Numbered from the stretch's first letter, positions 41,310 through 57,129 are shown. The stretch: 64,000 nucleotides of DNA from Dugong dugon (GCA_030035585.1 CM057461.1:173053624-173117623), one strand, 5' to 3'. Numbers and translations: made by a program. The notes: generated from the sequence alone by a model not told the origin.

Positions 41310-41550
41310 TGTTCACCTATTCAGTCATTAAATATTTATTGCATACCTACTATGCTCGAGGCATTATGCTAGCTCCAACGCCATTTGTTGATGAATAATT
41401 ATTAGTCATTAAACTGCCTTCAGTGAGTTTGTAATCTGTTGTTGGAGATGAAATATGTACAAATAGCCATACAAAAGAAAGGATGCTTAAGGGCTTTATG
41501 AGAGGCAGATACGCAAGGCCATGAAAGTTCAAAAGATGTTAAAAACAAAA
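41310..41550 (-). mobile_element. L2 3' end, antisense
   Basis: cattaaatatttattgcata then cctactatgctcgaggcatt, tgctagctccaacgcc and gtttgtaatctgttgttgga form the reverse complement of the L2 3' end. Confidence 0.75.
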
Positions 41551-41559
41551 GCTCTAAGA

Positions 41560-41750
41560 CCTTTGCACAAGTTATCTAATATAAGTCTCAATATAATAGT
41601 TTCTAGGAGGTAGGTAGCCCTGACGAATACTTTAAAGAAGAAACTATGGCTCATAATGTTTAAGTAAATGTTCCAGGGTTTCACAGCTAGTACATGTTGG
41701 AGGCAGGATTTGAGTTCAAGACTTTCCGGGTCCAAGGACAACATTCTTTT
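41560..41750 (-). mobile_element. MIR-like relic, antisense
   Basis: agaaactatggctcataatg, ccagggtttcacagctagta, catgttggaggcaggatttg and agttcaagactttccgggtc match antisense MIR. Confidence 0.65.
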
Positions 41751-42077
41751 CCCTCAATATATTCCAATGTCACTGGAGCTAAGGAAAGGGAGAATTTAAA
41801 ACAGAAAAACAGGAAGACACTTTCAGCAGTTTTTCATGGCTAAAGGAGAGCAGAGAGGAAGAGAACTGAGCAAATCCACCAAGTTTAATGATATGGTAGC
41901 AGGAGTGGAAGCTAGACTGTAAGGACCCAACGCACAGTGAGGAAGAGGAAGTGAGTAAATATATGAATTCCCAGGAAGTGACAAATTGTGTTTGCTCTTA
42001 GTTTGTCATATTTATACTTTGTTTATAAAGTAAGAATCTTACTATGAAGGAATTAAGACAATCTAAGAACATAAATT

Positions 42078-42207
42078 GGAACCCTGATGCTGCAGTGGTT
42101 AAGAGCTCAGCTGCTAACCAAAACGTCGGCAGTTCGAATCCACCAACTGCTCCTTGGAAACCCTATGGGGCAAGTTCGACTCTGTCCTATAGGGTTGCTA
42201 TGAGTTG
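42078..42207 (+). mobile_element. AfroSINE lacking its last tail segment, with target duplication
   Basis: Reads from ggaaccctgatgctgcagtg through cggcagttcgaatccacc to ctatagggttgctatgagttg, then stops without the usual gaatcgactcgacggc end. It is flanked by the 13-nt repeat aagaacataaatt (42065-42077 and 42208-42220). Confidence 0.92.
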
Positions 42208-43194
42208 AAGAACATAAATTAAGGTGGATGTGAGTTACCTATTTGCTCATTGTGTATAATAGTTGGAGCCATACAATTTCACTTCATTGTTCTGTAATTA
42301 TTACACATATGCTAGCATCATCCCCCAATTAAACTGTAAATACCATTAGGGCAAATACCAATACCATAATGTCTTAATATGCTTTTAATATAGAACTCTC
42401 TTAGTAAGAGCTTTTGTTGATTTGTGTCTGTGCGGAATAGAGTTCACCATCCTAAGGAATACAATCGATTCTGAAACAAATAAAAGTGGCTTCCAATTCT
42501 TTGTTTACCACATATTTTCTTGGGAATTGACATACAGTGCCTTGCATGGAGTAAACACTCAACAAAATTTGAATGATAATATACAAATTAAATAAAGAGA
42601 TGTTCCTGGTAAGAAATGATAATCAGAATTTCTCAGTCATGGGAAAGAGGGGGAAAGGGAGTGGAGGAAAACGAATTGTTTCTTGGTTGCTCAAAGGGAC
42701 CCACAGCATTGTTAATTGAAAAAAATATATAGTTCAAGATATAAATCTACTCTGTGTTGGGATACATTGTATATCAGCATCCGCAGTACTTTTTGTTTTT
42801 ACTAACTGGCTGTATTTCTACTAATTGTTAGGAAGGCTCTGAATAAACTATTTCATAATAAATGGAGATTTTTCTAATTGTTTTGTATTCTCAAATACAG
42901 ATTTTATATGCTATGGTATTGTAATACTTATGTGGGCATCATAACATCTCTATAGCCTGTTGAGAACAAGCCAGATTTATATACTTTTGATAAAAAATTT
43001 ATCCAGGTTTTGAAAACTGAATTTTCTGAAACGTTTTCATGAGAAATATTCATCAATATTTACAACTGTAGTGAAAGATGTAATTTAATTAACCAGCTGA
43101 GAAGGTTAAGGCAAAAAATATATATATTTCAAGTATTTTTAATACAGGTGTCTATATTTTCTGGTGACCTTAAGGTGCATTTCTATTATAAATA

Positions 43195-43340
43195 CAGGTG
43201 GAAAATATCATTACTTTTATGGATAGTGAAACTGGGTCACACTGAGGTGTGTGTCATACTTTATGTCACACCAGTCAGAGGAAAACGGGGAATCTAGCCC
43301 AGGGCTTCTGACTTCGATTCTAGTCACTAACCCTTTTCAA
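43195..43340 (-). mobile_element. MIR-like relic, antisense
   Basis: tatggatagtgaaactgggt, gtgtgtcatactttatgtca, cagtcagaggaaaacggg and gaatctagcccagggcttct follow antisense MIR at low identity. Confidence 0.55.
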
Positions 43341-43754
43341 AAGCTTCTTTTTAGAGATATGACTTTTAAATCAGACAGCTGGAGATCAGTTCCTCCTTAG
43401 CTGTCAAGTTGTGAGCTGTGTGTTTTTCCTGCCTGAGTTGTTGACCCCACTAAGAGTGGAAGCATTGTAAGGAAAGTGCCCTTACCCAGAACCCTTTTGG
43501 GGAGAACACCAAAGTCTGCTGGGAGGAAATCCCAGGCAAGTCACCTTTAGAGAGGTAAACAGAATTTTCAAGGATGCAGAGAACTAGGATAAAGATTTTC
43601 TTTCAAAAATTTGCATTATTTATAAAAAAAGTCTTTATATACATGCATGTATATGTGTGTATATGTATATATTTAAGATAAATGCCTTATCTTCTATGTC
43701 AATGCAGCTGTGAGTAAAACTTAACTCTTGAGTGTAGAATAGAGATTAAATCTG

Positions 43755-43778
43755 AAAAAAAAAAAAAAAAAAAAAAAA
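43755..43778. repeat. Poly-A run
   Basis: About 24 A. No clear retrotransposed body is visible upstream, so its origin is unknown. Confidence 0.9.
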
Positions 43779-44143
43779 GCGTGACCATGCTGTAATTACG
43801 GCTGGAGATAATTAGTTGCTTACCCTAGAATTTTTTCACCTGCTAATTCATACCTGAGATGACTTTAAAGGGGGATAAAGCAGCTGGATCTGCCCTTGGA
43901 GGTGAAATATGTTGTGTCTATCCAGATGACAGTAAGACAGTGGCCATACCTCTTGACCACAGTGTAAGTACCTGAGAGCACATTCTTTCCAGGAGATCAG
44001 TTTTGACTGGCAGGGAGTAAAAAGTATTGTTGCCCCCACCATTCAAGGTGTGGATGCAAGAATGCCACAGAGAAAAGGGAAGAGTTTGATAACCGCTGAG
44101 TTTCTGGAGCCAAATGTAGGTGACTGGCGAGTTTCATTCTGCT

Positions 44144-44230
44144 TAATTCCTCCGCTTGCCCCTTCTCTTCTCCCTCTTCCTTGTCTTCTTCTCCTGGTCC
44201 TGCTTCTCCCCTTCTTCCTTTTCCTCTGGT
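44144..44230. repeat. Pyrimidine-rich tract
   Basis: About 85 nt nearly all C and T on + (ccttctcttctccctcttcc and similar). Purine-pyrimidine asymmetry of this kind can adopt unusual structures; no function is evident. Confidence 0.8.
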
Positions 44231-46411
44231 ATTTTCATTTATGAAACATTTCATTTCATCCGACTGATGAGTTGTTTTTCCAAGATAGTTGGAGCCTGAT
44301 TCTGGATTTTGTCCAGTGATATTTGCCTACCTAAACTGATGAACTGTTTTAATTGCTCATCTTTTGATCTAGGTAGCTTGAAGAGTGAGCTACTCAATTT
44401 GTCCTTCGAGCATATAGTCACCAGTGTCAAATAGATGAGAATTCTTGCCATCACGGTCATTAATGTGCATTTATATGTATTCTTTGAAAAACCTCAGGTA
44501 ATTGAGAAATTTGTTGGTGTGAAACTCGGGGGTGGGGTGGGTTGTAAGGCAGAGAAATGCTTCTTACTCAGTCCTCTTATAAAAAGCAGGTGTCATGACT
44601 GAACATCAGACCTAGTGTTTTTCTCAGCCTCTGCCTTTTGGGGGATTTTTTTTTTTTTTAAAAACAGGATAATAATAAACTTGCAAGCCCATCCATAATT
44701 GTAGGCCAAGTGGAGTGTTCATTTTCATATTAGAGCTTGTGCAATCTGGAGGGAAATTTGTTTAATATTACTGGTGAGTTGGTGGATCAGATAAAAGTCA
44801 GAAAAGTGGAAGAAAGGACTGTGAGACGTGAGCTGGCTCCCCTGGTAACTGCGATGCTGCAGGCGTTCCTAGATTTTCCCAGCTCCTCTGTGCCAGGTGA
44901 AAATTTCCTCATTAAAAGGACTTTATTCCACTTCCTTTTATCATTTATTATTGAAGACTAAGTGTGAGCGGAGGAAGTTGCATAGATGACAAGGTAGAAT
45001 TTTAAACAAAACAACAACAAAATCTGCATTGGAAGTCAAGGAGACAGGTGAGAAAGGCTTGCATTGTTTATAAACCAGAGAACACATGAGAGCCTGTCTG
45101 CCGTAGAAGCCGAGCAATGCTGTCTAACCATTAAAAGATTATGGCAGGGTGTGTAAATGTCTGATTGTCTGGTTTTAAGATGTTTTCCCCCTCTCAGGCT
45201 TCAAACAGTCATTTTGTGCTGCTAAGCAGAGAGAAATTAAAAATTCTGAAAAGGCCAGTATCACAGCCTTTTGGTGTTTCTTTGTTTTCTTGTTTAGATT
45301 CTGTTACGGAGTGATGAAGTATAAGCTTTGAAGTTTGCCCTTGAACTCTGAAAGCAAGGAAAGCTGGTAGGGGAAAGAAAAGTGGTATATATAGCATAGT
45401 TTAGAGGGCATAGTCATAAAGTATGTATTTAATGTGTACATGTTCAAACGAGTAGAGATAGGCATACGAGTACACATAAGTACATATTAAATTACAGCCG
45501 GATATCTTATAATACATATTTCAAAACTGTGTGCTTTAGTGCAATATGCTGCAGTCAGATGATCACATTTAAGGCTTGAGATAATGTTCCCTTGATTTAC
45601 AATATAATATAAATAGAGGTTTCCCTATTGAGACTTCAAAAAGCATTTCTGAATTACAAATTAAGCATTTATATTTCTTTTAGTAATGATTCTGTTTGAA
45701 TTTGTTCCAAATTAAGGCTTTCATTTTCCTTTACAGAAGTAGAAATATTACAGTCTGTTTTTAAAATGAGCTTTTACCTAGCTTGATTTTTGAAAAACTC
45801 ACTATGATAGAAATTCTTTTTTAGCAGACAAAATGGAGGGTGGCCCAATATGAGCAGGTAAAGATCAGGAGGATGTATCTGAATCTCCACATTGTTAAAT
45901 TAACTCACGTATGCTTACTTAAGATTATTCATCTTATATTTGACTCTGAAGAGATTTAACCTTAGCTAAGTCACTGGCCCAAAACTAATTGTGTATTCAA
46001 ACTGTCTCTGCTTTTATTTTATTATAATGGGACACAAAATAAAATTTTGTATCAGAGCGAGTTGGGAATAAAGTCAATTTGCTTCCTCTATATGTAATGA
46101 CATGCCCAGCCAGCCCTGTGTTATCAGAAGCAAGGAGAGAGCAAGCGAGGGAAATATACAGTGAGGTAGTCTGCTCCCTGTCTTGGGGTAGGGTACCCTC
46201 GAGAATTCGGCAAAACTGAATATATGAAGGGATCTAATTTGTCTGTGTCTTTGCTAATTGCTATGGTGGGTCAGCATCAGCATCTGTTTTTCCAGTAAGG
46301 AAGATTATAAAGTGCTTTGTACTATTTCATGAACATGTCTAAAGATTAGAATTTAATAATCAAAGAGGCCATGAAAGAAATAGTAGAGATGTCACTTTCA
46401 ACTTTATATAA

Positions 46412-46642
46412 ACACCAAAAACAAACAAATAACAAAAAGTCCAGCTGCCGTCCAATTAACTCTGACTCATGGCTACCCCATGTGTGTCAGAGTAGAACTG
46501 TGCTCCATAGGGTTTTCAGTGGCTTGATTTTTTAGGAAGTAGATCACCAGGCCTTTCTTCTGAGGTGCCTCAGGGTGGATTTGAACTGCCAGCCTTTCAG
46601 TTAGCAGCCAAGTGTATTAACTGTTTGTTCAACCCAGGGACT
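46412..46642 (-). mobile_element. AfroSINE, divergent older subfamily
   Basis: On + it carries agctgccgtccaattaactc, agatcaccaggcctttcttc, tgaggtgcctcagggtggat and ttgaactgccagcctttcag. The ggcctttcttctgaggtgcct block in place of the caggagaaagatgtggcag block marks a different subfamily, shared with 47804-48016 and 59346-59551. Confidence 0.85.
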
Positions 46643-47145
46643 CAAATATGCCCAATATTAGCATTCAAACAAAGGTGAATGAACATGGATGTATTCATAT
46701 GCCATTCCAATTTAATATGACTTCATTTTTCAAGACATTTCAAATATCATAACATGTTATTGATCTAATTATTTGAATAGTGAGCAAACATTAAAGAGAT
46801 TTCTGGTTGACCAGCAAGATGTTCCAGAACGAGCTAGTGAGCTTTAAGCATACACTCTGCAGGTCTAGCTTGAAGCACCTGTTTCAGAACTCTCGCCTGG
46901 TATGGTTTGAGGTGGAGCCTATGTAGAAATAGCTTTCACTCTCACTCTGAAATCCTATCATTCATGATTCCCTGTTTTTTGTTACTGTTGCTGTTCTCAG
47001 ACATCCCTTTAAATAATAAAATCTCTCTGGGGTGGCGGAATGCTATAAGGGAGCAGTAACAATTGAATTAGTCTTAGTGATGGATATCAATTTTTTTTTC
47101 CACCAGAACCCAGAACAAATTTAACTCGCTACTTTTTCATGCACA

Positions 47146-47305
47146 GGAGCCCTGGTGGTGCAGTGGTTAAAGTGATTGACTGCTAACCTAAAGGTTGGTG
47201 GTTCAAAATTGCCAGCGGCTCCATGGGAGAAAGATGTGGCAGTCTACTTCCTAGAGATTTACACAGCCTTGGAAACCCTATAGTGTCGCTGTGAGTGGGT
47301 TTTTT
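47146..47305 (+). mobile_element. AfroSINE, long form, tail shortened
   Basis: Head ggagccctggtggtgcagtg, middle gagaaagatgtggcagtcta, then ccctatagtgtcgctgtgag joined directly to gggttttttg. The gaatcgactcgacggcaa part is missing, and a tgcaca repeat flanks both sides. Confidence 0.9.
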
Positions 47306-47803
47306 GTGCACAAGGCCAATTGTATCAATCAGCCTTTATTTTTTTCTTACTTATTTCATTTATTTTTTGTTAGTAAGAGTTCAGTTTTATTTGGGAAAGG
47401 AAGAGGGATACTTCATATATTTGCTGGAGGTGTCTAAATATACTCTATTGGGACTCTTTTGGTGGAAAAGAAAAAATTTGCATATTCCAGCAAAAGACTG
47501 CAGTACTGAATGTGGACAAGACAAATGCAAACTTACTACATTCCTAAGAGAAATATGAGGAATCTAAGTGGTTTCTTTTTTGTTCGTTAGTTTAAACCAT
47601 TATTTATAATTTTCATTTAAAGCAACATATGAGTCTTTGAAGAATTGACTGGTATTCCATATGAGAAGAAGTAAAAAATAAATCATTCAAGGCCAAAAAA
47701 CAAATTAAAAAGCCTAACCCAAATAGCTAAAGATAAATATATGGCTTTCACTTAGTTTTGCACTTAAATAACTTGCATTTATGGTGCTCTAGTCCATATT
47801 CAA

Positions 47804-48016
47804 GGAGTCCTTGTGTGGCACAAATTGTTAACAGCTTGGCTACTAACCCAAACACTGATGGTTTAAACTCACCTAGAGGCACCTCAGAAGAAAGGCCTGG
47901 TGATCTGCTTCCAGAAAGTCACAGCCATGAAAACCCTATAGAGTTCAGTTCTACTCTGCACACTTGGAGTCACCATGAGTCAGAATAGACTCCACAACAA
48001 CTGGTTTATTTTTTGT
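47804..48016 (+). mobile_element. AfroSINE, divergent older subfamily (first of a tandem pair)
   Basis: Head ggagtccttgtgtggcacaa, then cacctcagaagaaaggcctg, gtgatctgcttccagaaagt and the tail gagtcagaatagactccaca. The next copy follows at once. Confidence 0.88.
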
Positions 48017-48017
48017 T

Positions 48018-48202
48018 GGTACTAATCTAAAGGTTGGTGGTTCAAACCTACTCAGTGATTCCTCTAAAGAAAGCCCTGGCAATCTACTTCAGAAAGATCA
48101 CATCTATTGAAAACTCTATGGAACTCAGTTCTACTCAGAAACATGTGGATTTCCACGAGTCAGAATTGACTCAATGACATCTGTTCTGGTTTTTTGGTTT
48201 TA
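48018..48202 (+). mobile_element. AfroSINE, divergent older subfamily, headless (second of pair)
   Basis: Begins in the tRNA-like part at ctaatctaaaggttggtggt, continues agaaagccctggcaatctac and ends gagtcagaattgactcaatg plus a T-rich tail. About 40 nt of the 5' head is missing. Confidence 0.88.
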
Positions 48203-48859
48203 TACCATATTCCTAGTTATAGATGTGATGGTTCTTTTTGAGGCATATTTCTCAACTGTGCCTGGGTACTGTTATTTTAAGTTTATTTTAGTTATTTTAA
48301 GTTAATATGGTTGTTCATTCAATACTGTAGTATGGGTTTTGCCTCAGTTTTTGCACATTAAGAAATATCTTATCGAAGATTTATTCTTTGATTGTATTTT
48401 CTTTTACTGTTATGATGATAGGGAAATGTTCTAGCAAGCAGCATTTTTCCATAGATAAGAATATTATATATACAGTATTTCTCCACCTAACTCAAGCTTC
48501 ATACCAGTGTTTTTAATAAAATTACAGATCACAGGGAAAATATGTTGCCATTCCCCAAGCACTGAAATGTTAACATGATTTCAGATATTCTACAAAACTC
48601 ACTGTTAGAGATATTTATTTTAAAAGAGCATCATCCAAAGTTCTAATTTAGAAAAGCAGCTTGTTTGTCAAGCACCTCCACTTTGAGGCTGAGTGCACAC
48701 TTGCACTTAGACAAATGAGCAATTGCTTAGAAGCATTTTCTTGGCAAGCAAAGTGGAAACATACATTTCCAAAACAAATAGCAACAACAAAAAATCCTTC
48801 CTCTATTTTTTTCAAATTTTTTTTTGTCTGCAAAATTAAAGAAAACCACAAACTTAGGT

Positions 48860-49135
48860 GTTTCAAAGTCCCTCACAAGCTCAGCAGTCACCTCTTAGGT
48901 AAAACCTTTCCAGGCATCCCAGTGGGAGCTGGGAGCCTCTTCTCTAAGCCACCGGCTCAAGCCTTGTGTGCATCTCTCAGCACTTCTCGCAGTGCAGACG
49001 CGTCAGTGGATATTTGTTTGCATCCCGCTATACTCTAACCTCCTGGAATGCGGGGAGTTGATACTGCATCTCTCCATCATTAATACGGGTAGCACAGGGC
49101 CTAATACACAGCACTAGTTAAAGACCAGTGAAAGT
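48860..49135 (+). mobile_element. L2 3' region, sense
   Basis: tcagcagtcacctcttaggt aligns with the L2 3' UTR start. ctctaacctcctggaatgcg, tactgcatctctccatcatt and gcacagggcctaatacacag follow in the expected order. Confidence 0.65.
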
Positions 49136-49512
49136 ATGACAATAGCTATTGCTCCAACCACACCACCTGTTTTCCTATTAACTCTTTCCAACCACAGATC
49201 CTCAGCATGTTTCCCATATATGCAACATCTGTTGCTGCTCTAAACTATTGCAAATGCAGTTGCCTTGAATATAGTACATGCTTCAACTCTTTCATCTATA
49301 TAAAGCTGAACTTTCTTTATGGTTTTGTTCTTGTCCCTCCACTTTCGTAGTATTTCTTAACTATGGCCACTCACACTGTTACCTCTCCTCTGACCTCACA
49401 TTGCACTCTTCATTACTACCACATAGTTTATCCCGCCATAAACTGTTTTGAATCACTCTCTATCATTCCATGAGTATGTCTTGACTCAAATATTATTTTT
49501 TATCTTTTGGAG

Positions 49513-49712
49513 TAGCACTGTCCAGTAGAATTTCTGCAGCGATGGAAATATTCTATAATCTGCACTGCACGTGTGGTTACTGAACACTTGAAATATGGTT
49601 AGTGTGACTGGAGATCTAAATAATTTTTTTACAATTTGAATTAATTAGCATTTCAATTTAAACAGACACATGTGGCTAGTGACTATCATATTGATGAGTG
49701 CAATTCTAGAGC
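49513..49712. mobile_element. hAT-type (Charlie/MER-like) DNA transposon relic
   Basis: gcactgtccagtagaatttc, gcagcgatggaaatattcta, tggttactgaacacttgaaa and acacatgtggctagtgacta are phrases of short non-autonomous hAT elements. The exact family is uncertain. Confidence 0.5.
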
Positions 49713-50080
49713 ATGTGCCACAGTACTTGGCACACATAATAAGTAAGTAATATTTGATAATCAGGTTGTATATGACAATTTGACAGGGAAATGTGTTGCT
49801 TTGAAGCACAACTTATAGAATACTTGGGAAGATTAAAAATTCAAAATGGGAATAAAATAGAAGAAATTGAATTCATTGGGAGAAATAGCACACTGATTTG
49901 GGAGACAGAGAGGAATTTAGGTGCAATAGAAAAGTGATTTGACTAAGGAGCTGTAGCTGCAAAAATCCAAACTAATAGTGATATCAGAAAGCTGGAGGAG
50001 GCCATTGTATACCTCAGCTCGAGTCTCTTTTCCCCAAACTCAGAATATGAATTAACTAAATAAAGAAGATTGAAGATTAC

Positions 50081-50155
50081 CAAAAAACAAAACAAAACAA
50101 AAAACAACCAAACTTGTTGCTGTCAAGTGGATTCCAACTCTTGGCGACCCTATAG
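50081..50155 (-). mobile_element. Tail-only AfroSINE or RTE insertion with target duplication
   Basis: On + it reads aaaacaaaacaaaacaaaa, then aaacttgttgctgtcaagtg and cttggcgaccctatag, that is, only the last 55 or so bases of the shared SINE/RTE tail plus an A/C-rich end. It is flanked by agattgaagatta (50068-50080 and 50161-50173). Confidence 0.85.
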
Positions 50156-50499
50156 ATTGAAGATTGAAGATTAGGATGAACAAAATGCAGAAGTAATTCA
50201 GTTGCATTCTATTAGGATTTTGATGAAAATGTTTTACTTTGTATAAATTAGACCTTCTGACAGCACACTGTTATATTTTAGTTTCATCGTATTGACTATC
50301 AAACTATTACAATTAAATTTTATTATACTGGCTATTACTTGAAGTAGCAGGCCCACAGAGATTTGGTTAGAGTTGCTTTTACAGTAGCATTTTATTCTTC
50401 TGTACCTTAGTTCTTTACAAATCATTTTTGTGTGCATTTTAAATTCTAGTTACAGTCTGATTTCAAGAACTATTTAAAGAGAACCTAGGGAGGTATAGT

Positions 50500-51500
50500 C
50501 TTGTTCATTCACATAATGAGTATTTATTGAGTGCTGTCTGAGGAATGGACACTGTGCTAGGCTTTGCGAATAGCCTGGTCAGTGAGTCAAGTATCTTCTC
50601 TGACCTCGTGGAATTTAAGCCTAGCAGGGGAAAAGTCTGATTGGTGAATGAAAGCTATGAAACATTAAAAATATCAAGCAATAGTGACATGCTCAACTGT
50701 ATGGTTCCAATTTGACCACAGCTCCAAGCAAAAGAGGAAGTATGAGAATGGGAAGATTAGTGTGAGAGCTGACTGAGCCAGCTTCATGGATAAGGCTTGG
50801 CTTTAGTTGACCTTTTAGGAGTGGCTAGGAGTTGGAAAAAACTTGGGTGGGTAAAAGGAATAGCAGAGGCATTACAGGTGAGAAGAACAGCATAAACAAC
50901 ATCTGTGCTGTGGAAATGAGCATAGGGAAACTGAGGAGGCAAGTCTAACTTGAGTGGAAAATAATAACAAAACTATCTTCTCAACATCAATAGGTATATG
51001 GTCTTAGGAAATAGAGGCATTTTATGGAGGGGATACCCAGTCTGATGCAATGTAGGGACTCCTAGGTGGAGATAATTCTCAAAGCTTGTAGACGTAGAGG
51101 TCTACAGCACAGGCCAGACATTGGAGAAGGGGCCACAGATTTGGGAATCATCAACTAATTAAGAAGCTTGAGCCCATGAGAGAGTGAATTAAGAGAGGTT
51201 GAGAAAGTAGGCAGACCAAAGCAGATAATAGAGGGTAGAGCTTTTGGAAAACAAACAAACAAACAAACAGTAAATGGTTGTAGTGAGTAATAAAGTAGGG
51301 CCAGAAACAGTTTATTGGAAGTCAGAAGAAGACACTACTTAAAGAACAGACCATCAAAAGGTTTCATATGCTGATGACATAAGTTATGAGGTCATATTCC
51401 TCATATATTGAGGAAGATGAAAATGGAGAAAAGCCTTCTACATTTAGTAAGAAGGAGGTCCCTGATTATTTTTGAAAGAGCAAATTCATTAGAACAGTCA
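50500..51500 (-). mobile_element. L2 LINE relic, antisense
   Basis: gagtatttattgagtgctgt and gacactgtgctaggctttgc mark the antisense 3' end. The following 900 nt (gagctgactgagccagcttc, gcattacaggtgagaagaac, ccacagatttgggaatcatc) follow antisense L2 toward the RT. Interrupted by an AAAC repeat at 51247-51270. Confidence 0.65.
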
Positions 51501-51785
51501 ATGCAGAAGCCATTTATCAGGAAATAAGAAGAGGAGAGGATGTATAGGGTGTGAAAGTAGCAGACCACAGGTTTGAGAAGCTCAGCATTACAAAAGGTAG
51601 AATACTTCATAAAGGCTGGAGGATTTAGTGGGCTACTTATTCGTATATTTTTTAAAAGGTAAGGAGACCTAAATGTGTTTGAAGATGGGATATAAGGAGC
51701 CTTTGGTGTTTTTGAAATGGAACAGTCCCCTCCTTCTTTTTGTGTTTGATATAACCTTGAATCTCTTTTTTCCATTAAATTCTAG

Positions 51786-51927
51786 TGAGTCCATTACAGA
51801 AGAAACCCTGAAAAAGGCAAAGGAGATTGGGTTCTCAGACAAGCAGGTTTCAAAATGCCTCGGGCTGACTGAGGCCCAGACAAGGGAGCTGAGGTTGAAG
51901 AAAAACATCCACCCTTGGGTTAAACAG
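51786..51927 (+). CDS. CPS1: CPS1 exon w11: middle helical region
   Basis: One base completes Ser896, then 47 codons (human 897-943): [40 protein letters not shown] and IHPWVKQ. LKxAKExGFSDxQ is a conserved CPSase block of the helical domain, and the [10 protein letters not shown] stretch crosses into the next exon. Recalled human differences are M899I, R906K and I917V, all conservative. Phase 2 in, phase 0 out; donor gtgaag. Confidence 0.98.
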
Positions 51928-53657
<1,730 letters not shown>

Positions 53658-54041
53658 ATATGTATTTGTGATTTTGGTTATCTAGTGATCTTTGATAATA
53701 AAAATGGCCTTATGTGGGTCAGATGTGATAACGTGTTTCTGTACTCACTCCTTTAAGAACTGCCTTTAGATGAAATCAAAAAAGTAAAAAGATGATAAGG
53801 ACAATGGTTACATGAACATACAATTTTCTCATGGCTATTTAATTTAAAAAAATACTGAACTAGATCTGTTTTTTCCAAATAAGCAGAGCTTGTGTAACAT
53901 GTTATACTTAGGGGTTCCCAGAGTCTAAAAGAGGATGAATGCCAACAAGAAGAAGAATGAGAAAGACACATTCAAAGACAGGACAAATAGAAGGAAGAAT
54001 AACACACAGTAATTTCCACATCTTTTCTTTTTCTCCCTCAG

Positions 54042-54105
54042 GAGCATGATATCACATTTGATGACCATGGAATGATGGTGCTGGGCTGTGGTCCATATCA
54101 TATTG
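54042..54105 (+). CDS. CPS1: CPS1 exon w13: start of second synthetase unit
   Basis: 21 codons plus one base (human 966-986, first base of Gly987): [20 protein letters not shown] then [18 protein letters not shown] is the duplicated counterpart of the w2 motif [19 protein letters not shown], the start of the carbamate-phosphorylating half. Recalled human differences are V969I and N970T. Phase 0 in, phase 1 out; donor gtaaag. Confidence 0.97.
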
Positions 54106-56027
<1,922 letters not shown>

Positions 56028-56739
56028 TAATATGCAGTGCACACTTTATGTATGTATATACATGCATGTAGATTTATATTGTAATTGCCCTTAGGAGAAA
56101 GAGCCACCAGTGTCTTCCATTGTCGAATTTTGTAGTGAAACTAAAAATCTCCCCAGCCTTACATTTTTGAGGCCCTGGCACAGAGTGATCAATTTTTATA
56201 TGCAACTCATTGTTTCTTTCTAAGTGTTCCAGCTTTACTGAAAACCCTACTTGGTAACATGAGCTGGACACTTATTAACTAGTATAAGATGGCCCTTCAT
56301 AAATTTTTTGCAGAATGATTTAATTGGCCATTTAAACATACAATAAATAGCCTCTTTCTAGTTACCATGATATTGCTGTTTAAAGAAGAACATTTCCCAG
56401 AGGAGAGAAGTCAATTGTTCAAAAGGACCAGTTAATTCTCTGTTCCATCAGATGAAGCCATTAGTCTTCACTTTAAAATCAATGAGTTCATTCTGCATGA
56501 TTTTGGTTCCTTTATAGCTTTCTCTTACAGTTGCTCCTCTTCCCCCACTCTGATATTGTTGATTCATATTGTCATAGATTACCCCAAATCTGTAGAACAA
56601 GTTAAATTATCTTACGAATTTTAGAGTAATGTCCAGTAGTGGTGCCTTTTGATGTCTTACAATTAATCCCCTATCATAAAGAATCATCCTTATATACGAA
56701 ATATGGCCATTTAGAGAAAAAAAAATATTGACTTGGAGC

Positions 56740-56890
56740 CACAATGCTTAGATTCTAGTTTTGACTTGACAACTCATTGACTTAAGCAAGTTACTTAAAT
56801 TCTCTGTGTTTTATTTATTTAATGAATCATGTGAGTGTTATAGCACCCTACACACAAGTACTGTGAAGGTAAAATGAGATTTGTGGTTGA
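56740..56890 (+). mobile_element. MIR-like relic
   Basis: agattctagttttgacttga, ctcattgacttaagcaagtt and acttaaattctctgtgtttt match the MIR core in sense. Confidence 0.65.
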
Positions 56891-57129
56891 AATTACATTG
56901 TAAAGTATATAGCATCAGAACAATATGATGATTATATTGTTGTTAAGAAAGAGTAGACAGATTTAGGATGGCCATATAAATCAGTTGTCTATTTAGGCCT
57001 AACCTACTAATCTTTCAATATAATGAAATTTATCCATCAGGTAGAATTCACACATTTTTTAAGCTCTTGCTCTGGTGTGATTTTTCCAATCACCCTCCTT
57101 AATATTCATTTCAGATAGTTGGAAATCAA

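Larger units (their letters stand above)
33073..51785 (+). other. CPS1: CPS1 intron w10-w11 (largest intron)
   Basis: 18.7 kb. It contains an LTR-like block (35380-36170), AfroSINEs (36261-36459, 42078-42207, 46412-46642, 47146-47305, 47804-48016, 48018-48202 and a tail fragment at 50081-50155), L2 pieces (41310-41550, 48860-49135, 50500-51500), MIR pieces (36880-37080, 41560-41750, 43195-43340) and a hAT-like relic (49513-49712). No elements are recognised at about 33073-34940, 37100-41300, 43800-46400 or 51500-51785, except T runs (34944-34966, 38436-38452), an A run (43755-43778) and a pyrimidine-rich tract (44144-44230). Acceptor ccattaaattctag. Confidence 0.8.

Noticed and set aside
43755-43778. 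Poly-A run as the tail of a processed pseudogene
   Set aside because: The 500 nt upstream show no exon-like open frame or recognisable gene, and no flanking duplication was found.
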